Assembly (NCBI GenBank): GCA_907165065.1 | Contig: OU015542.1 | Coordinates: 1,639,001-1,703,000, forward strand | Length of the DNA stretch: 64,000 bases | Source: Caprimulgus europaeus | Taxonomy: Eukaryota > Chordata > Aves > Caprimulgiformes > Caprimulgidae | Direction: 5' to 3' | Shown here: positions 21,054 through 30,925 of the stretch, piece after piece | Layout of the letters: every line of letters starts with the position of its first letter | Numbering within the stretch: the stretch's first letter is position 1 | The notes under the pieces: generated by a model | Databases searched by the model: none | What the model was told of the DNA's origin: nothing | What the model saw: only the letters and a program-made list of their open reading frames with translations | Program-made: the position numbers and the translations under genes

Positions 21054-24000
21054 CTGTACATAAAACAGACAAGAAAAACCCAAACGGTGACCCTGGCTTT
21101 TCCGTGGTGCTGGGATAACGCTGCACTGTACAGTGCAAGTCAGGGTGACATCAACATCTGCAGTGTGCAACTGCACAACCATCAGGGTTGGAAAAGACCT
21201 CTGAGATCATCAAGTCCAACCATGAACCCAACACTGACCAGTCCCCACTGACCCCTGTCCCTCAGCACTGTGTCTGCACGACTCTTCAATCCCTCCAGGG
21301 ATGGGGACTCCACCACTGCCCTGGGCAACCCCTTCCAATGCCTCAGAACCCTTTCAGCAAAGAAATTCTTCCTCACATCCCATCTCAACTGCCCTGGGCA
21401 CAACTGGAGCCCATTTCCTCTTGTCCTGTCCCTTGCTCCTTGGTTGAACAGACCCACCCCCACCTCTCTGCACCCTCCTTGAAGGGACTTGGACAGAGCC
21501 AGAAGGTCTCCCCTCAGCCTCCTTTTCTCCAGGCTCAACACCCCCAGTTCCCTCAGCCGGGAACTCAGCACACTTGTGCTCCAGACCCTTCCCCAGCTCC
21601 GCTGCCCTTCTCTGGACACGCTCCAGCACCTCCAGGTCCCTCATGCCCCGGCCTCCCCTGGTTCAGCCGAGCCCTGTCGCCCCAGACACCCCTGGAGTTG
21701 CTGCCACCCCCTGACCCACATCCCCCTGCCCTGCCACAGCCACCACACAACAGCAAGAGAGGGAAGAGTTTGCAGAAAACACACCCACAGGTACCACCAG
21801 GGTCCAGGACAGCTCGGGAACAGTCCCAGGCAGTGCAGGGACAGACCCTGCCCCACCACAGCCCCAGCCCCACACAAGAGGTTCCGTTCTGGGGCCGTGA
21901 AGCTGTTTCCTGCTGCAGAACAGACGTGGTGGGACAGCTTCTCCTCCTATTGCTTTGTCTGTCCCCTCAACCTTCCCACCCTCGTAGCCAGAAGAGCCCC
22001 CACGGACCCCGCCGTGCTGCAGCTGCCTGCACCCATCCTGCCTGCGGGGGAGGTGGCAGACGGGGTCCTGCACCCGGGTCTGCGGGACAGGGGAGGCACC
22101 CGGGGCCCCACGGCCCCACTGCACAGGGAGGGAGCTGCTGACACCCCACTTCCCCTGCTCTCCTCCTCTGCAAGCCAGAGATCACCAGAGCATCCCAGTG
22201 GCAGTGTCACACTGCCTCGGCTCCCCACTGGCACCGGGAAGGGCAGTTCTGCTCCCGGAGACACCGGGGGCACCAGAGAATCGATTCTGTTCCAGGCACC
22301 CAGACCAGCCGGCACAGCCGGCACCAGGGAAGCGCTGCCAGGCCTGGGAGTTAACTTCCTCCATCCTCTCATTTTCCAACCCAGACTGAGAAAACAGGAG
22401 GACACAGAAAATTAACGCTACAATTAGAAAAAGGAGTTAAATTAGTGCTGCAACTAAAAAAAGGAGAGAAGTGCAAAGCTCCCCAGGGGAACCCCGGCGG
22501 CAGCTCAGCCAGGGGAGCGTTTGGAAACGCTCCAGGCACTCCCACGCACCAGCCTGCACTTTCCCTCCCCGCTGCCACCACAACACCCCACGCTGCGCCC
22601 CACGAGATGCCCCCTCTCCGGGGGCTCTTCCACCCCCTTCCCCGAGATGTGGCAGAGGGACAAGGTGACCCAGCCCCAGCCCCGCGGCTCGGTCCCGCCC
22701 GCCTGGAACTGCTCGGCTCCAGCTGCACCCTGGGAACTGCCCCTGGGCCTCGGCCTCCGCTCCCTGCTCTCCTGTCGCCCGGGCTCGGGGCTGCTGCAGC
22801 CACTTTGGGTGTCCGGACAGAGGTGAAGTTAATTAAACCCAAGTGCCCGGCTCATGGCACTCGGCTGCCAACTGAAACGTCCTCACAGCCCTGCGGGAAC
22901 ACGCAGAGCGCAGCAGAGTCTGCCAGCATCGTCCAGGGACACAGGGACACCCTCTGATTTCCAGGGACACAGGGACACCCTCTGATTTCCAGGGACAGAG
23001 GGACACCCTCTGATTTCCAGTGACACGGGGACACCCTCTGATTTCCAGGGACACAGGGACACCCTCTGATTTCCAGGGACACAGGGACACCCTCTGACTT
23101 CCAGGGACACAGGGACACCCTCTGACTTCCAGTGACACAGGGACACCCTCTGATTTCCAGGGACACAGGGACACGCTCTGATTTCCAGGGACACAGGGAC
23201 ACCCTCTCATTTCCAGTGACACAGGGACACCCTCTGATTTCCAGGGACACGGGGACACCCTCTGATTTCCAGTGACACAGGGACACCCTCTGATTTCCAG
23301 TGACACAGGGACACCCTCTGATTTCCAGTGACACAGGGACACCCTCTGATTTCCATCACACCTGCTTTTCCCATTTACTCCATAAATCCAGAGCCACTGG
23401 CTCAACTCTGGATTAAGCCCAACCTGACCACGACACAGCCCGTTCCCACGGCAGCTGCTCAGAGGCTGTGGGGAGATTTGTCTCAGGGACAATCCCGAGC
23501 AGTTCCATTTTAAACACAAGAACTGACTTTTCCAAAGGACCTGCCTGAGGGGTGGCACTGAGCTCCACTGCACACGGGGCACGGGAACACGTCAGGCACC
23601 TTCCAGCCTCCCTACAGGCTTCCAGCACAAGCAGAGGCTTTGCTCTGCCCCAGAAACCTCACGGCAGCTCCACGCAGGGAACCCAACACCCATCAGCTCA
23701 GAGAAATGCCCATGCAGCCAGGCTGCGCTCTTCCCGAGGGGCCAGGGCAAAGGAAACCAGAGAGCGAGTGGCACTGGAGGATCTGCTCTGAAATCCCATG
23801 GAGATGCTCATTTCACAACAATCCTGCTGGGGGACAACTTCCCTTGCAGGAGCCCCCCACCCCCCTTGTCTGTCCTCTCTTCCCAACCCCAAATCCACCT
23901 CCCTGGCACCACTGCTCCAGCCACCCTGGGGCCCCCCTGCCCTCGATGGGGTTCAATGGGAAAATACCCACGAAGAGAAGGGGAAAGCGGGGCCGGGAAC

Positions 24001-24293
24001 GTTTCCAGCTCAGTTATCACAGAAGTACCAGGGGCCACGCCGGGGGCAGCCCCAGCAGCGGGCGCGGGGCCGGGCCTAGGCGAGGCCGGCCTGACCTTCA
24101 GCGCCAGGCCTGTGCCCGGGCGGGTCGGTGGGGCGGTCCCGCCCTTCCTTACCCCCTCGTTGAGGTGCTCGAAGATGGCGTCGGCGCCCTGGTCGAAGGC
24201 GCGCTCGAACAGGACGGCGCCCAGCACGATGGTGAGGGCGAAGGTGGAGGTTCGGCGGAACAGGGCGCTGTACGCCTGCCGCAGCAGCGCCAT
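21006..24293 (-). CDS. UQCR10: UQCR10, cytochrome b-c1 complex subunit 9 (two exons, 62 aa)
   Basis: UQCR10 is the small single-span subunit (QCR9/subunit X) of respiratory complex III in the inner mitochondrial membrane, beside cytochrome c1 and the Rieske protein. Exon 1 is complement(24153-24293) and exon 2 complement(21006-21053). Together they give 62 codons against 63 in human. The protein starts [21 protein letters not shown] hydrophobic span at about residues 17-29 ([13 protein letters not shown]) is followed by the invariant [12 protein letters not shown] block and [11 protein letters not shown]. The C-terminus is KSED where human has ENK. The start codon has A at -3 and G at +4. The gene is head-to-head with ZMAT5 and tail-to-tail with ASCC2, as in human. 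Its 3.1-kb intron holds a CR1 and one arm of a large inverted duplication. Confidence 0.97.
21176..21644 (-). mobile_element. CR1 LINE 3' end, subfamily A, sense to UQCR10
   Basis: On the minus strand it runs from GACCTGGAGGTGCTGGAGCG to a terminus at GGTTGGACTTGATGATCTCA and AGGTCTTTTCCAACCCTGA. Very few differences separate it from the copies at 9352-9783 and 30160-30925, which suggests a young subfamily. Confidence 0.92.
22519..24013 (+). repeat. Inverted duplication, left arm (about 1.5 kb)
   Basis: This segment reappears in reverse complement at 25934-27204. In the inner 370 bp I counted about seven differences, and in a 64-bp outer stretch two, so roughly 97-98% identity. The inner end is at CCAGCTCAG (24013); the outer homology fades just left of GTTTGGAAACGC (22519). 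It contains the 15-unit 28-bp array. It lies wholly within UQCR10 intron 1. Confidence 0.92.
22934..23354. repeat. 28-bp minisatellite, 15 units (left arm)
   Basis: CCCTCTG recurs from 22950 to 23342 at an exact 28-bp period, giving 15 occurrences. The unit reads GGGACACCCTCTGATTTCCA plus 8 more bases (GGGACACA or TGACACAG-like variants). Variants such as GACTTCC and CTCATTTCC mark individual units. There are no spacers, so this is not a CRISPR array. Confidence 0.96.
24153..24293 (-). CDS. UQCR10: UQCR10 coding exon 1
   Basis: 47 codons from ATG (24291-24293) to EHLNEG, then the donor GTAAGG. The reading frame stays open far into the intron, so a single-exon reading would give a false long protein. 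Confidence 0.97.
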
Positions 24294-24308
24294 CTTCCCG
24301 CGCGCTCT

Positions 24309-24318
24309 GCGCATGCGC
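24309..24318. promoter_or_regulatory. NRF1-like site GCGCATGCGC
   Basis: Perfect palindromic NRF1 core 16 bp upstream of the UQCR10 start codon. NRF1 is an established activator of nuclear genes for respiratory-chain subunits, which suits UQCR10. Confidence 0.7.
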
Positions 24319-24352
24319 CGCCCCGGCCCGCCCGCTCCCGTCCGGGGCGCGG

Positions 24353-24371
24353 GGCATTGTGGGAGCTGTAG
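24353..24371 (-). promoter_or_regulatory. ZNF143/THAP11-type site
   Basis: The minus strand reads CTACAGCTCCCACAATGCC, close to the ACTACAATTCCCAGMATGC (SBS/ZNF143) consensus. Such sites are frequent in bidirectional CpG promoters. It lies about 60 bp upstream of the UQCR10 ATG and just before the inferred ZMAT5 exon 1. Confidence 0.7.
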
Positions 24372-24422
24372 GAGCCGCTCCCGGCAGGCGCGGCCCGGCC
24401 CAGGCCCCGGGCCCGGCGGGAG
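24372..24422 (+). other. ZMAT5: Probable ZMAT5 5'UTR exon 1
   Basis: Inferred. A good donor (GGGAG|GTGAGCG) sits at 24422/24423 immediately after the CpG-promoter core, in the right place and strand for the non-coding first exon of ZMAT5. The start is uncertain and no cDNA supports it here. Confidence 0.5.
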
Positions 24423-24540
24423 GTGAGCGCGGCCGGGGTCGGTGGGCGCGGCCGGGGTCGGTGAGCGCGGCCGGGGTCGGTGAGCGCGGCCGGGGTCGGT
24501 GGGCGCGGCCAGGGTCGGTGGGCGGGCGTGGCCGGGGGTG
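24423..24540. repeat. 19-bp tandem repeat of the ZMAT5 exon 1 donor region
   Basis: Units start at 24423, 24442, 24461, 24480, 24499 and (degenerate) 24518. Each reads GTGAGCGCGGCCGGGGTCG or a GTGGG variant. The first unit begins exactly at the proposed splice donor, so each unit repeats the donor-like GTGAG/GTGGG. Confidence 0.9.
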
Positions 24541-24699
24541 GTGGGGGTGGTTTGAGGGCTTTTCCCGGTCTCTGTGGGTTTCGACCGTCCTCCCCATCCC
24601 TTCACCGGCTTCCGCCGCGCAGCCCGAGCCTCGGTTTCCCGTTTGTTTGCGGTGAAATCAGCGGAGCGAGCGCGAGCCGCCGGGAACGGCCCTGGTTTG

Positions 24700-25053
24700 G
24701 GTGCAGCAAGGCGAGGGCTTCTCGGTGTCTGTAAATACCTGAAGTGTGGGGGCCAAATGGGTGGGGCCGGGCTCTTCTGGGTGGTGCCCAGTGACAGGAC
24801 AAGGGGCAATGGGCACAAACTGGGACACCAGAAGTTCCAGACAAACTGAAGGAAAAACTTCTTCACTGTGAGGGTGCCGGAGCCCTGAGCCAGGCTGCCC
24901 AGAGAGGGTGTGGAGTCTCCATCTCTGGAGATGTTCAAACCCACCTGGACACTTTCCTGGGCAACCTGGTGTAGGGAACCTGCTCTGGCAGGGGGGTTGG
25001 ACTGGATGATCTCCTGAGGTCCCTTCCAACCCCACCAGTCTGGGATTCTGTGA
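24700..25053 (+). mobile_element. CR1 LINE 3' end, subfamily C
   Basis: Contains CTGAAGTGTGGGGGCCAAAT, GTGACAGGACAAGGGGCAAT and CCAGGCTGCCCAGAGAGGGT segments. Ends GGTTGGACTGGATGATCTCC and GGGATTCTGTGAG. It belongs to the same group as 28712-29402 and begins just after the CpG island. Confidence 0.9.
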
Positions 25054-25489
25054 GGTGTTTTGGGGGAAACCCTCCCTGGCTGCAGAATGGGTCCCACAGC
25101 AGCTGTGGGGGCGGTGGGCCTGGCTGGGGGGGAGGAGAGACCCCCTGCCAGGGGTGAAGTGGAGAAGAGGGCGGGTTTTGAGCTGATGTCCTTGTCTGCT
25201 CTCACCCCTCGGGGTGGGCAGGGGCAATTCAGGGGTTTTCTTCTTGTCTGGACCAGCTGTGGGGGGCAGCAGTGTCCTCAGTGTGCTTCGGGCGGGAGGG
25301 GGGTGCTGTGGCTGGTGAAAGCTGGGGTGCTCAGGCTGATACGGGGTGTCCAGGAGGTTCTGTCAGTGTTCTTTCTGTCACCCTGACTCGGGTAACAGTG
25401 ACACCATGGTGTCTGAAGTTGTTTGAAGTCCCTGTTGTCTAGACCTTGAGCAGAGAGAACATACAGGAGTGATTGTCTATGGGATGAGT

Positions 25490-25856
25490 TCTGTGACAAC
25501 CTGGCCAGGTAACAGTAAGTTTTCTAGCCAACTTGGCAACAAAACTTACTTTTAGGGCGTCTTGAAGCAAACAATCGTCATGATAATACTAAAAATCACA
25601 CCCATAGGATAAGAAGACCCTCACTCAGGTGAAGACCCTTCCCCTGAGCACATGAAGTACTTAAAATGATGGAAATCACCAACCCACCCAGAATTAGGAA
25701 TTATTAATATGACAATGATGTAAAATATGTATAAAAGCAATAATGAAGCTTGCTAGAGGTGTGCTTGATTTGTGGATGATTCCAGCGAGCACCCAGGCCT
25801 GAATAAACTCAGTACCTCTCCTGAGCAGGTGAGGTTGGTTGTTTGCATGCCAGGCA
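25490..25856 (+). mobile_element. Possible solo LTR (ERVL-like fossil)
   Basis: An AT-richer block with LTR-like order: a TGTGACAAC start, TATAAAAGC near 25731, a short R-like stretch, AATAAA at 25802 and a G/T-rich end near GCATGCCAGGCA. No internal retroviral region is next to it, so if real it is a solo LTR. The ends and family are tentative. It abuts the right arm of the inverted duplication. Confidence 0.42.
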
Positions 25857-25933
25857 TGAATCTGCTTGTTGGACAACAAGACAGCAACTCCAGAGGCCTC
25901 GAGAAGAGCCTTACATGGCCCCATGTGGCACAG

Positions 25934-27204
25934 CTGAGCTGGAAACGTTCCCGGCCCCGCTTTCCCCTCCTCTTCGTGGGTATTTTCCCATTGAACCCCA
26001 TCGAGGGCAGGGGGGCCCCAGGGTGGCTGGAGCAGTGGTGCCAGGGAGGGGGATTTGGGGTTGGGAAGAGAGGACAGACAAGGGGGGTGGGGGGCTCCTG
26101 CAAGGGAAGTTGTCCCCCAGCAGGATTGTTGTGAAATGAGCATCTCCATGGGATTCCAGAGCAGATCCTCCAGTGCCCCTCGCTCTCTGGTTTCCTTTGC
26201 CCTGGCCCCTCGGGAAGAGCGCAGCCTGGCTGCGTGGGCATTTCTCTGAGCTGATGGGTGTTGGGTTCCCTGCGTGGAGCTGCCGTGGGGTTTCTGGGGC
26301 AGAGCAAAGCCTCTGCTTGTGCTGGAAGCCTGTAGGGAGGCTGGAAGGTGCCTGACGTGTTCCCGTGCCCCGTGTGCAGTGGAGCTCAGTGCCACCCCTC
26401 AGGCAGGTCCTTTGGAAAAGTCAGTTCTTGTGTTTAAAATGGAACTGCTCGGGATTGTCCCTGAGACAAAGCCCCCCACAGCCTCTGAGCAGCTGCCAGG
26501 GGACGGGCTGTGTCGTGGTCAGGTTGGGGTTAATCCAGAGTCAAGCCGGTGGCTCTGGTTTTGTGGAATAAATGGGAAAAGCAGGTGTGATGGAAATCAG
26601 AGGGTGTCCCTGTGTCCCTGGAAATCAGAGGGTGTCCCTGTGTCCCTGGAAATCAGAGGGTGACCCTGTGTCACTGGAAATCAGAGGGTGTCCCTGTGTC
26701 ACTGGAAATCAGAGGGTGTCCCTGTGTCACTGGAAATCAGAGGGTGTCCCCGTGTCACTGGAAATCAGAGGGTGTCCCTGTGTCCCTGGACGATGCTGGC
26801 AGACTCTGCTGCGCTCTGCGTGTTCCTGCAGAGCTGTGAGGACGTTTCAGTTGGCAGCCGAGTGCCATGAGCCGGGCACTTGGCTTTAATTAACTTCACC
26901 TCTGTCCGGACACCCAAAGTGGCTGCAGCAGCCCCGAGCCCGGGCGACAGGAGAGCAGGGAGCGGAGGCCGAGGCCCAGGGGCAGTTCCCAGGGTGCAGC
27001 TGGAGCCGAGCAGTTCCAGGCGGGCGGGACCGAGCCGCGGGGCTGGGGCTGGGTCACCTTGTCCCTCTGCCACACCTCGGGGAAGGGGGTGGAAGAGCCC
27101 CCGGAGAGGGGGCACCTCGTGGGGCGCATTGTGGGGTGTTGTGGTGGCAGCGGGGAAGGGGAAGTGCAGGCTGGTGCGTGGGAGTGCCTGGAGCGTTTCC
27201 AAAC
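25934..27204 (-). repeat. Inverted duplication, right arm (about 1.27 kb)
   Basis: Reverse-complement partner of 22519-24013. It is 224 bp shorter, exactly the eight 28-bp units missing from its array. The inner end is at CTGAGCTGGAAACG (25934) and the outer end at CCAAAC (27204). It lies 1.5 kb downstream of the inferred ZMAT5 exon 1 and 1.64 kb upstream of the UQCR10 ATG. Confidence 0.92.
26592..26795. repeat. 28-bp minisatellite, 7 units (right arm)
   Basis: AGAGGGTG recurs from 26599 to 26767 at an exact 28-bp period (7 occurrences). It is the reverse complement of the 15-unit array in the left arm. Confidence 0.95.
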
Positions 27205-28711
27205 ACCTCGGCCAGGCAGTCACACACCTTCTCGGTGTCTGACAACATCCTGTTTCCTACAAAACATTGTTCTGTGGGGCTTACAGCCCAGGGGTTTTTG
27301 TTAATACTTTTATGCATTGAGATACAAGACAAAGCCTTGGCTTTTTTTTGTGTGTTTGGATTTATGCAGAAAGACTTTTAAGCTGCTACAAAGCCCGTCT
27401 GAAAAAATTTCTGTCTGCCTGTGGGTCCAGGGGTCTCGTTTCTTGAATTCAATTGCAAATGAGGGTCTAGCAATGTTAAGAGGAAATGGCCAAGCTGAAG
27501 GAGTTCTTTCTAAAGCAGCTACATTTACTTTATTTCATAATGACTAAGATGGATTTAATTAGCAAACATCTCTGTTTTCAGCTGAATAATGCTCTTTGTT
27601 TGCTGTTGGAGCCGGTTGGGAAGATGGAAGTAGGTTAGGCAGCGCTGCTCAGAAGCAGCTTTTATCCCTCTGTCTTCGCTCAGCGCAGAGCGCTGTGGAT
27701 TGCTGATACTGCAGAGAGTTGTCAGAACCCAGCCAAGATAATCCATGTGACTGAATACTTCAAAAGATGGAAGTAAGTGTTGGGTGTCGTTTTGGAGGGG
27801 GCGGTCTCTGGGAGTCTCTGATGCTCCTGTAATTACTTTTTTATTTTTTTTTCATTCCGTTCACCCCTGCAATGGGAATTGGAAGGAGAATTTGGGAGCT
27901 GACACCTCTGGGACGTGGGGTCTGGCTGCCTGGGATCTGTAGGAGCTCTCTGCCCTGGTTGTTGGGGAAGGAGAAGGAACGAGCTTCTGCAATTATTGCC
28001 GTCAGGGCGATGAAAGGAAGAGTCTGAAATAGGATTTCAAAGGCTGGCTGCTGCGGGGCCTCTGCCGGCAGAATTCCCCCCGAGACTGGGGAACTCGTGT
28101 GGGACCGCTGCAGAAGCTCATTTGTCTTCCCTGTTCACAGCAGCCACTTCTGCAGAGGTGGAGTGCAGGAGCCAGCAGCTGCAGCAGGAAGCTTTTCTGT
28201 TACCAGAAACTTGGGGTGACTGTGGCATCAGATGCAGAAGAGGGATTTGTTTCAGTACTTAAAAGCCACAGCAGAGCCGGCCAGCCGGACACTGAGGGTG
28301 AGAGTGTTCCCTCTGCATTCCAGCAGCCCCACCACAGCACAGCAAAGCTGCACAGCTCTGGGATGATCTAGTAAAGAATGGGGGAAAATTAGGGTTTAAT
28401 GCTGATTATGCAGCACTTGGTGTTGGTTTTGTGGGCTGGAGTGGGACGATTGCAGACCTTGAGCCTCACGAAGCTGAGTTACCTCCAGCAGCAGCCAGCT
28501 CAATGAGGTGTTTTCAACACAAGTGAAACAGGTTGCTGTCGGAGCTGGGGGAGGTGGCTGGTGCTCAGCGCTGCCTCCCAACAAGGTATTTCACCAGGAG
28601 AACATGGAAAAGACCTTAAAATGAAGAGATTTCAAATTCTGTTGAGTCTCTGAACATTTTACCTGCAGTGTGAACATTTGCAAGCTGATAAAAAAAATAA
28701 GAAGGTCTTTC
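27205..28711. other. Unique intronic sequence
   Basis: No gene or transposon recognised. 27545-27770 and 27830-28020 are AT-rich against their surroundings, with homeodomain-type cores (TTTAATTAGC, ATTACTTTTTTATT), and could be conserved non-coding DNA. Confidence 0.5.
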
Positions 28712-29402
28712 ACAGAATCCCCGACTGGTGGGGTTGGAAGGGACCTCAGGAGATCATCCAGTCCAACCCCCCTGCCAAAGCAAGTTCCCTACACCAGGTT
28801 GCACAGGAAAGTGTCCAGGTGGGTTTGAACATCTCCAGAGATGGAGACTCCACACCCTCTCTGGGCAGCCTGGCCCAGGGCTCCGGCACCCTCACAGGAA
28901 AGAAGTTTTTCCTTCAGTTTGTCTGGAACTTCTGGTGTCCCAGTTTGTGCCCACTGCCCCTTGTCCTGTCACTGGGCACCACCGAGAAGAGCCTGGCCCC
29001 ATCCATTTGGCCCCCACACTTCAGGTGTTTACAGACATTGATCAGATCCCCTCTCAGTTGCTCTTCTCCAGGCTGAACAGTCCCAGCTCTCTCAGCCTCT
29101 CCTCATGCAGGAGATGCTCCAGCCCCTCATCATCTTTGTGGCCTCCAGTGGACTCTCTCCAGCAGTTCCCTGCCCTTCTTGAACTGGGGAGCCCAGAACT
29201 GGACACAACACTCCAGATGTGGCCTCACCAGGGAAGAGTAGAGGGGGAGCAGAACCTCCCTTGACCTGCTGGCCACACTCTTTTTAATGCCCCCAGGACA
29301 CTGTTGGTCTTCCTGGCTCGTGGTCAACCTGCTGCCCACCAGCACACCCAAATCCTTCTCCAGAGAGCTCCTCTCTGTTGAGTGTGACTGGGTGCAGATG
29401 GA
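28712..29402 (-). mobile_element. CR1 LINE 3' part, subfamily C
   Basis: The minus strand runs from an ORF2 3' remnant (GCACACCCAAATCC region) to GGTTGGACTGGATGATCTCC and the end CAGTCGGGGATTCTGTGAAA. At about 690 bp it is one of the longest CR1 pieces in the window. Confidence 0.92.
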
Positions 29403-30159
29403 AGAGGCCACGTTTTAACTTGCAGTGTGGGGCTGGGAGATTGCCAGGGCCTTGATTTTGCAGCCGCAGTCGTGGGGAGCAGGCGAAGGCCGGGGCTTTG
29501 GCGCGGGTGCTCATGAGGTGCCAGGGTGGATGGGTGGCAGGGGGGCTTGGCAGAGCTGCCTTGGCTCAGCCTGCCCAGCTCTGAGGGATTGCCTGCTGCT
29601 GCTGCTCTTCCCGCTGATTCTGGGGGTCATTAGGGAGGCTGTGATTGATTCTGAGCCTCGTTTATTTATAAAATCTCCATTTTTTTTGCACTGGTCTCTG
29701 TGTTATTTTTTAAACACATTTGGCTGTCAAGGTGTCAAAATCTGGAGAATTGCTTTTGGAGTTTATCTCCCAGTCCATCCATCTTTGGCATTTATCAGGT
29801 ACCTTTATGTCACTCAGGAGAGAACTTAGGGCTCCTTCAGGGTATCTGTTGCACCTTCAGGAAGGACAGCTGATGGGGACAGAGCTGCATGTGACCACAC
29901 ACCCTGTCTGTCCTGCCAGGCTCTGGGCTGCTCCAGACCCAGCACCTGAATTCTGTCCTGGTACCTCCTCATACTCCATAGTGGAGTCTCTGAACTACAA
30001 ACCCATGTGTGACAAGCCCCTCTGCCCTGTGGAAGCAGAGGGACTGGGCATTTCCAGGTTGCTTTCAGTGGCTGTGGACTTGGGGGTTCTTTCCTCCTGG
30101 CTGTAGGGTTCTTGTGATCTTGTCATGGCAAGGGCTGTAGGTGGTGGAGCAGACGTAGG
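29403..30159. other. Unique intronic sequence
   Basis: Nothing recognisable between the two CR1 copies. Confidence 0.6.
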
Positions 30160-30925
30160 CTGAGTTTCACTGAGGCCAAGTGCCGGGTGGCCTCAACAAC
30201 CCCTGTCAGCGCCACAGGCTTGGGGAGGAGAGGCTGGAGAGCTGCTGGGCAGAGAGGGACCTGGGAGTGTTGGGCAACAGCAGGTGAACAGGAGCCAGCA
30301 GAGTGCCCAGGTGGGCAAGAAGGCCAAGGGCATCCTGGCCTGGATCAGCACCAGTGTGGCCAGTAGGACCAGGGCAGTGATTGTCCCCCTGCACTGGGCA
30401 CTGGTGAGGCCGCAGCTCGAGTGCTGGGTTCAGTGTTGGGCCCCTGAGTCCAAGAAGGACCTGGAGGTGCTGGAGCGTGTCCAGAGAAGGGAACGGAGCT
30501 GGGGAAGGGTCTGGAGCACAAGTGTGCTGAGTTCAGGCTGAGGGAACTGGGGGTGCTGAGCCTGGAGAAAAGGAGGCTGAGGGGAGACCTCCTGGCTCTG
30601 TCCAAGTCCCTGACAGGAGGGTGGAGAGAGGTGGGGGTGGGTCTGTTCAACCAAGGACCAAGTGACAGGACAAGAGGAAATGGGCTCCAGTTGTGCCCAG
30701 GGCAGTTGAGATGGGATGTGAGGAAGAATTTCTTTGCTGAAAGGGCTCTGAGGCATTGGAAGGGGTTGCCCAGGGCAGTGGTGGAGTCCCCATCCCTGGA
30801 GGGATTGAAGAGTCGTGTAGACACAGTGCTGAGGGACAGGGGTTAGTGGGGACTGGTCAGTGTTGGGTTCATGGTTGGACTCGATGATCTTGAAGGGCTT
30901 TTCCAATCCAGGTGATTCTGGGATC
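30160..30925 (+). mobile_element. CR1 LINE 3' part, subfamily A (longest copy)
   Basis: Includes the 3' end of ORF2 (AGAGAGGGACCTGGGAGTGT, AGGAGCCAGCAGAGTGCCCA, GAGGCCGCAGCTCGAGTGC) and the same 3' tail as the copies at 9352 and 21176. Reading frames are broken. Confidence 0.92.

Larger units (their letters stand above)
21054..24152 (-). other. UQCR10: UQCR10 intron
   Basis: Contains a CR1 copy (21176-21644), GC-rich unique sequence (about 21650-22500), and the left arm of an inverted duplication (22519-24013) with its 28-bp minisatellite. Confidence 0.9.
24030..24680. promoter_or_regulatory. CpG-island bidirectional promoter of UQCR10 and ZMAT5
   Basis: Very CpG-dense block covering UQCR10 exon 1 and the inferred ZMAT5 first exon. 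No TATA box. Human UQCR10 and ZMAT5 are also head-to-head. NRF1-like and ZNF143-like sites lie between the two start regions. Confidence 0.85.

Noticed and set aside
21188-22415. Overlapping 317- and 308-aa plus-strand frames
   Set aside because: They begin as antisense translation of a CR1 element and continue through GC-rich intron. Two frames open at once point to composition, not coding.
22934-23354. Regular 28-bp repeats as a CRISPR array
   Set aside because: The units are directly adjacent with no spacers, and the host is a vertebrate. It is a minisatellite.
22833-23582. Long minus-strand open frames (249, 160 and 103 aa) over the 28-bp array
   Set aside because: The unit lacks stops in all three minus-strand frames and 28 is not a multiple of 3, so every frame stays open. 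They have no family similarity and lie in the UQCR10 intron.
23808-25205. 465-aa minus-strand open frame covering UQCR10 exon 1
   Set aside because: It contains the real first 47 UQCR10 codons, but the flanks are intron and promoter DNA. The GTAAGG donor and the separate exon 2 give the correct 62-aa protein.
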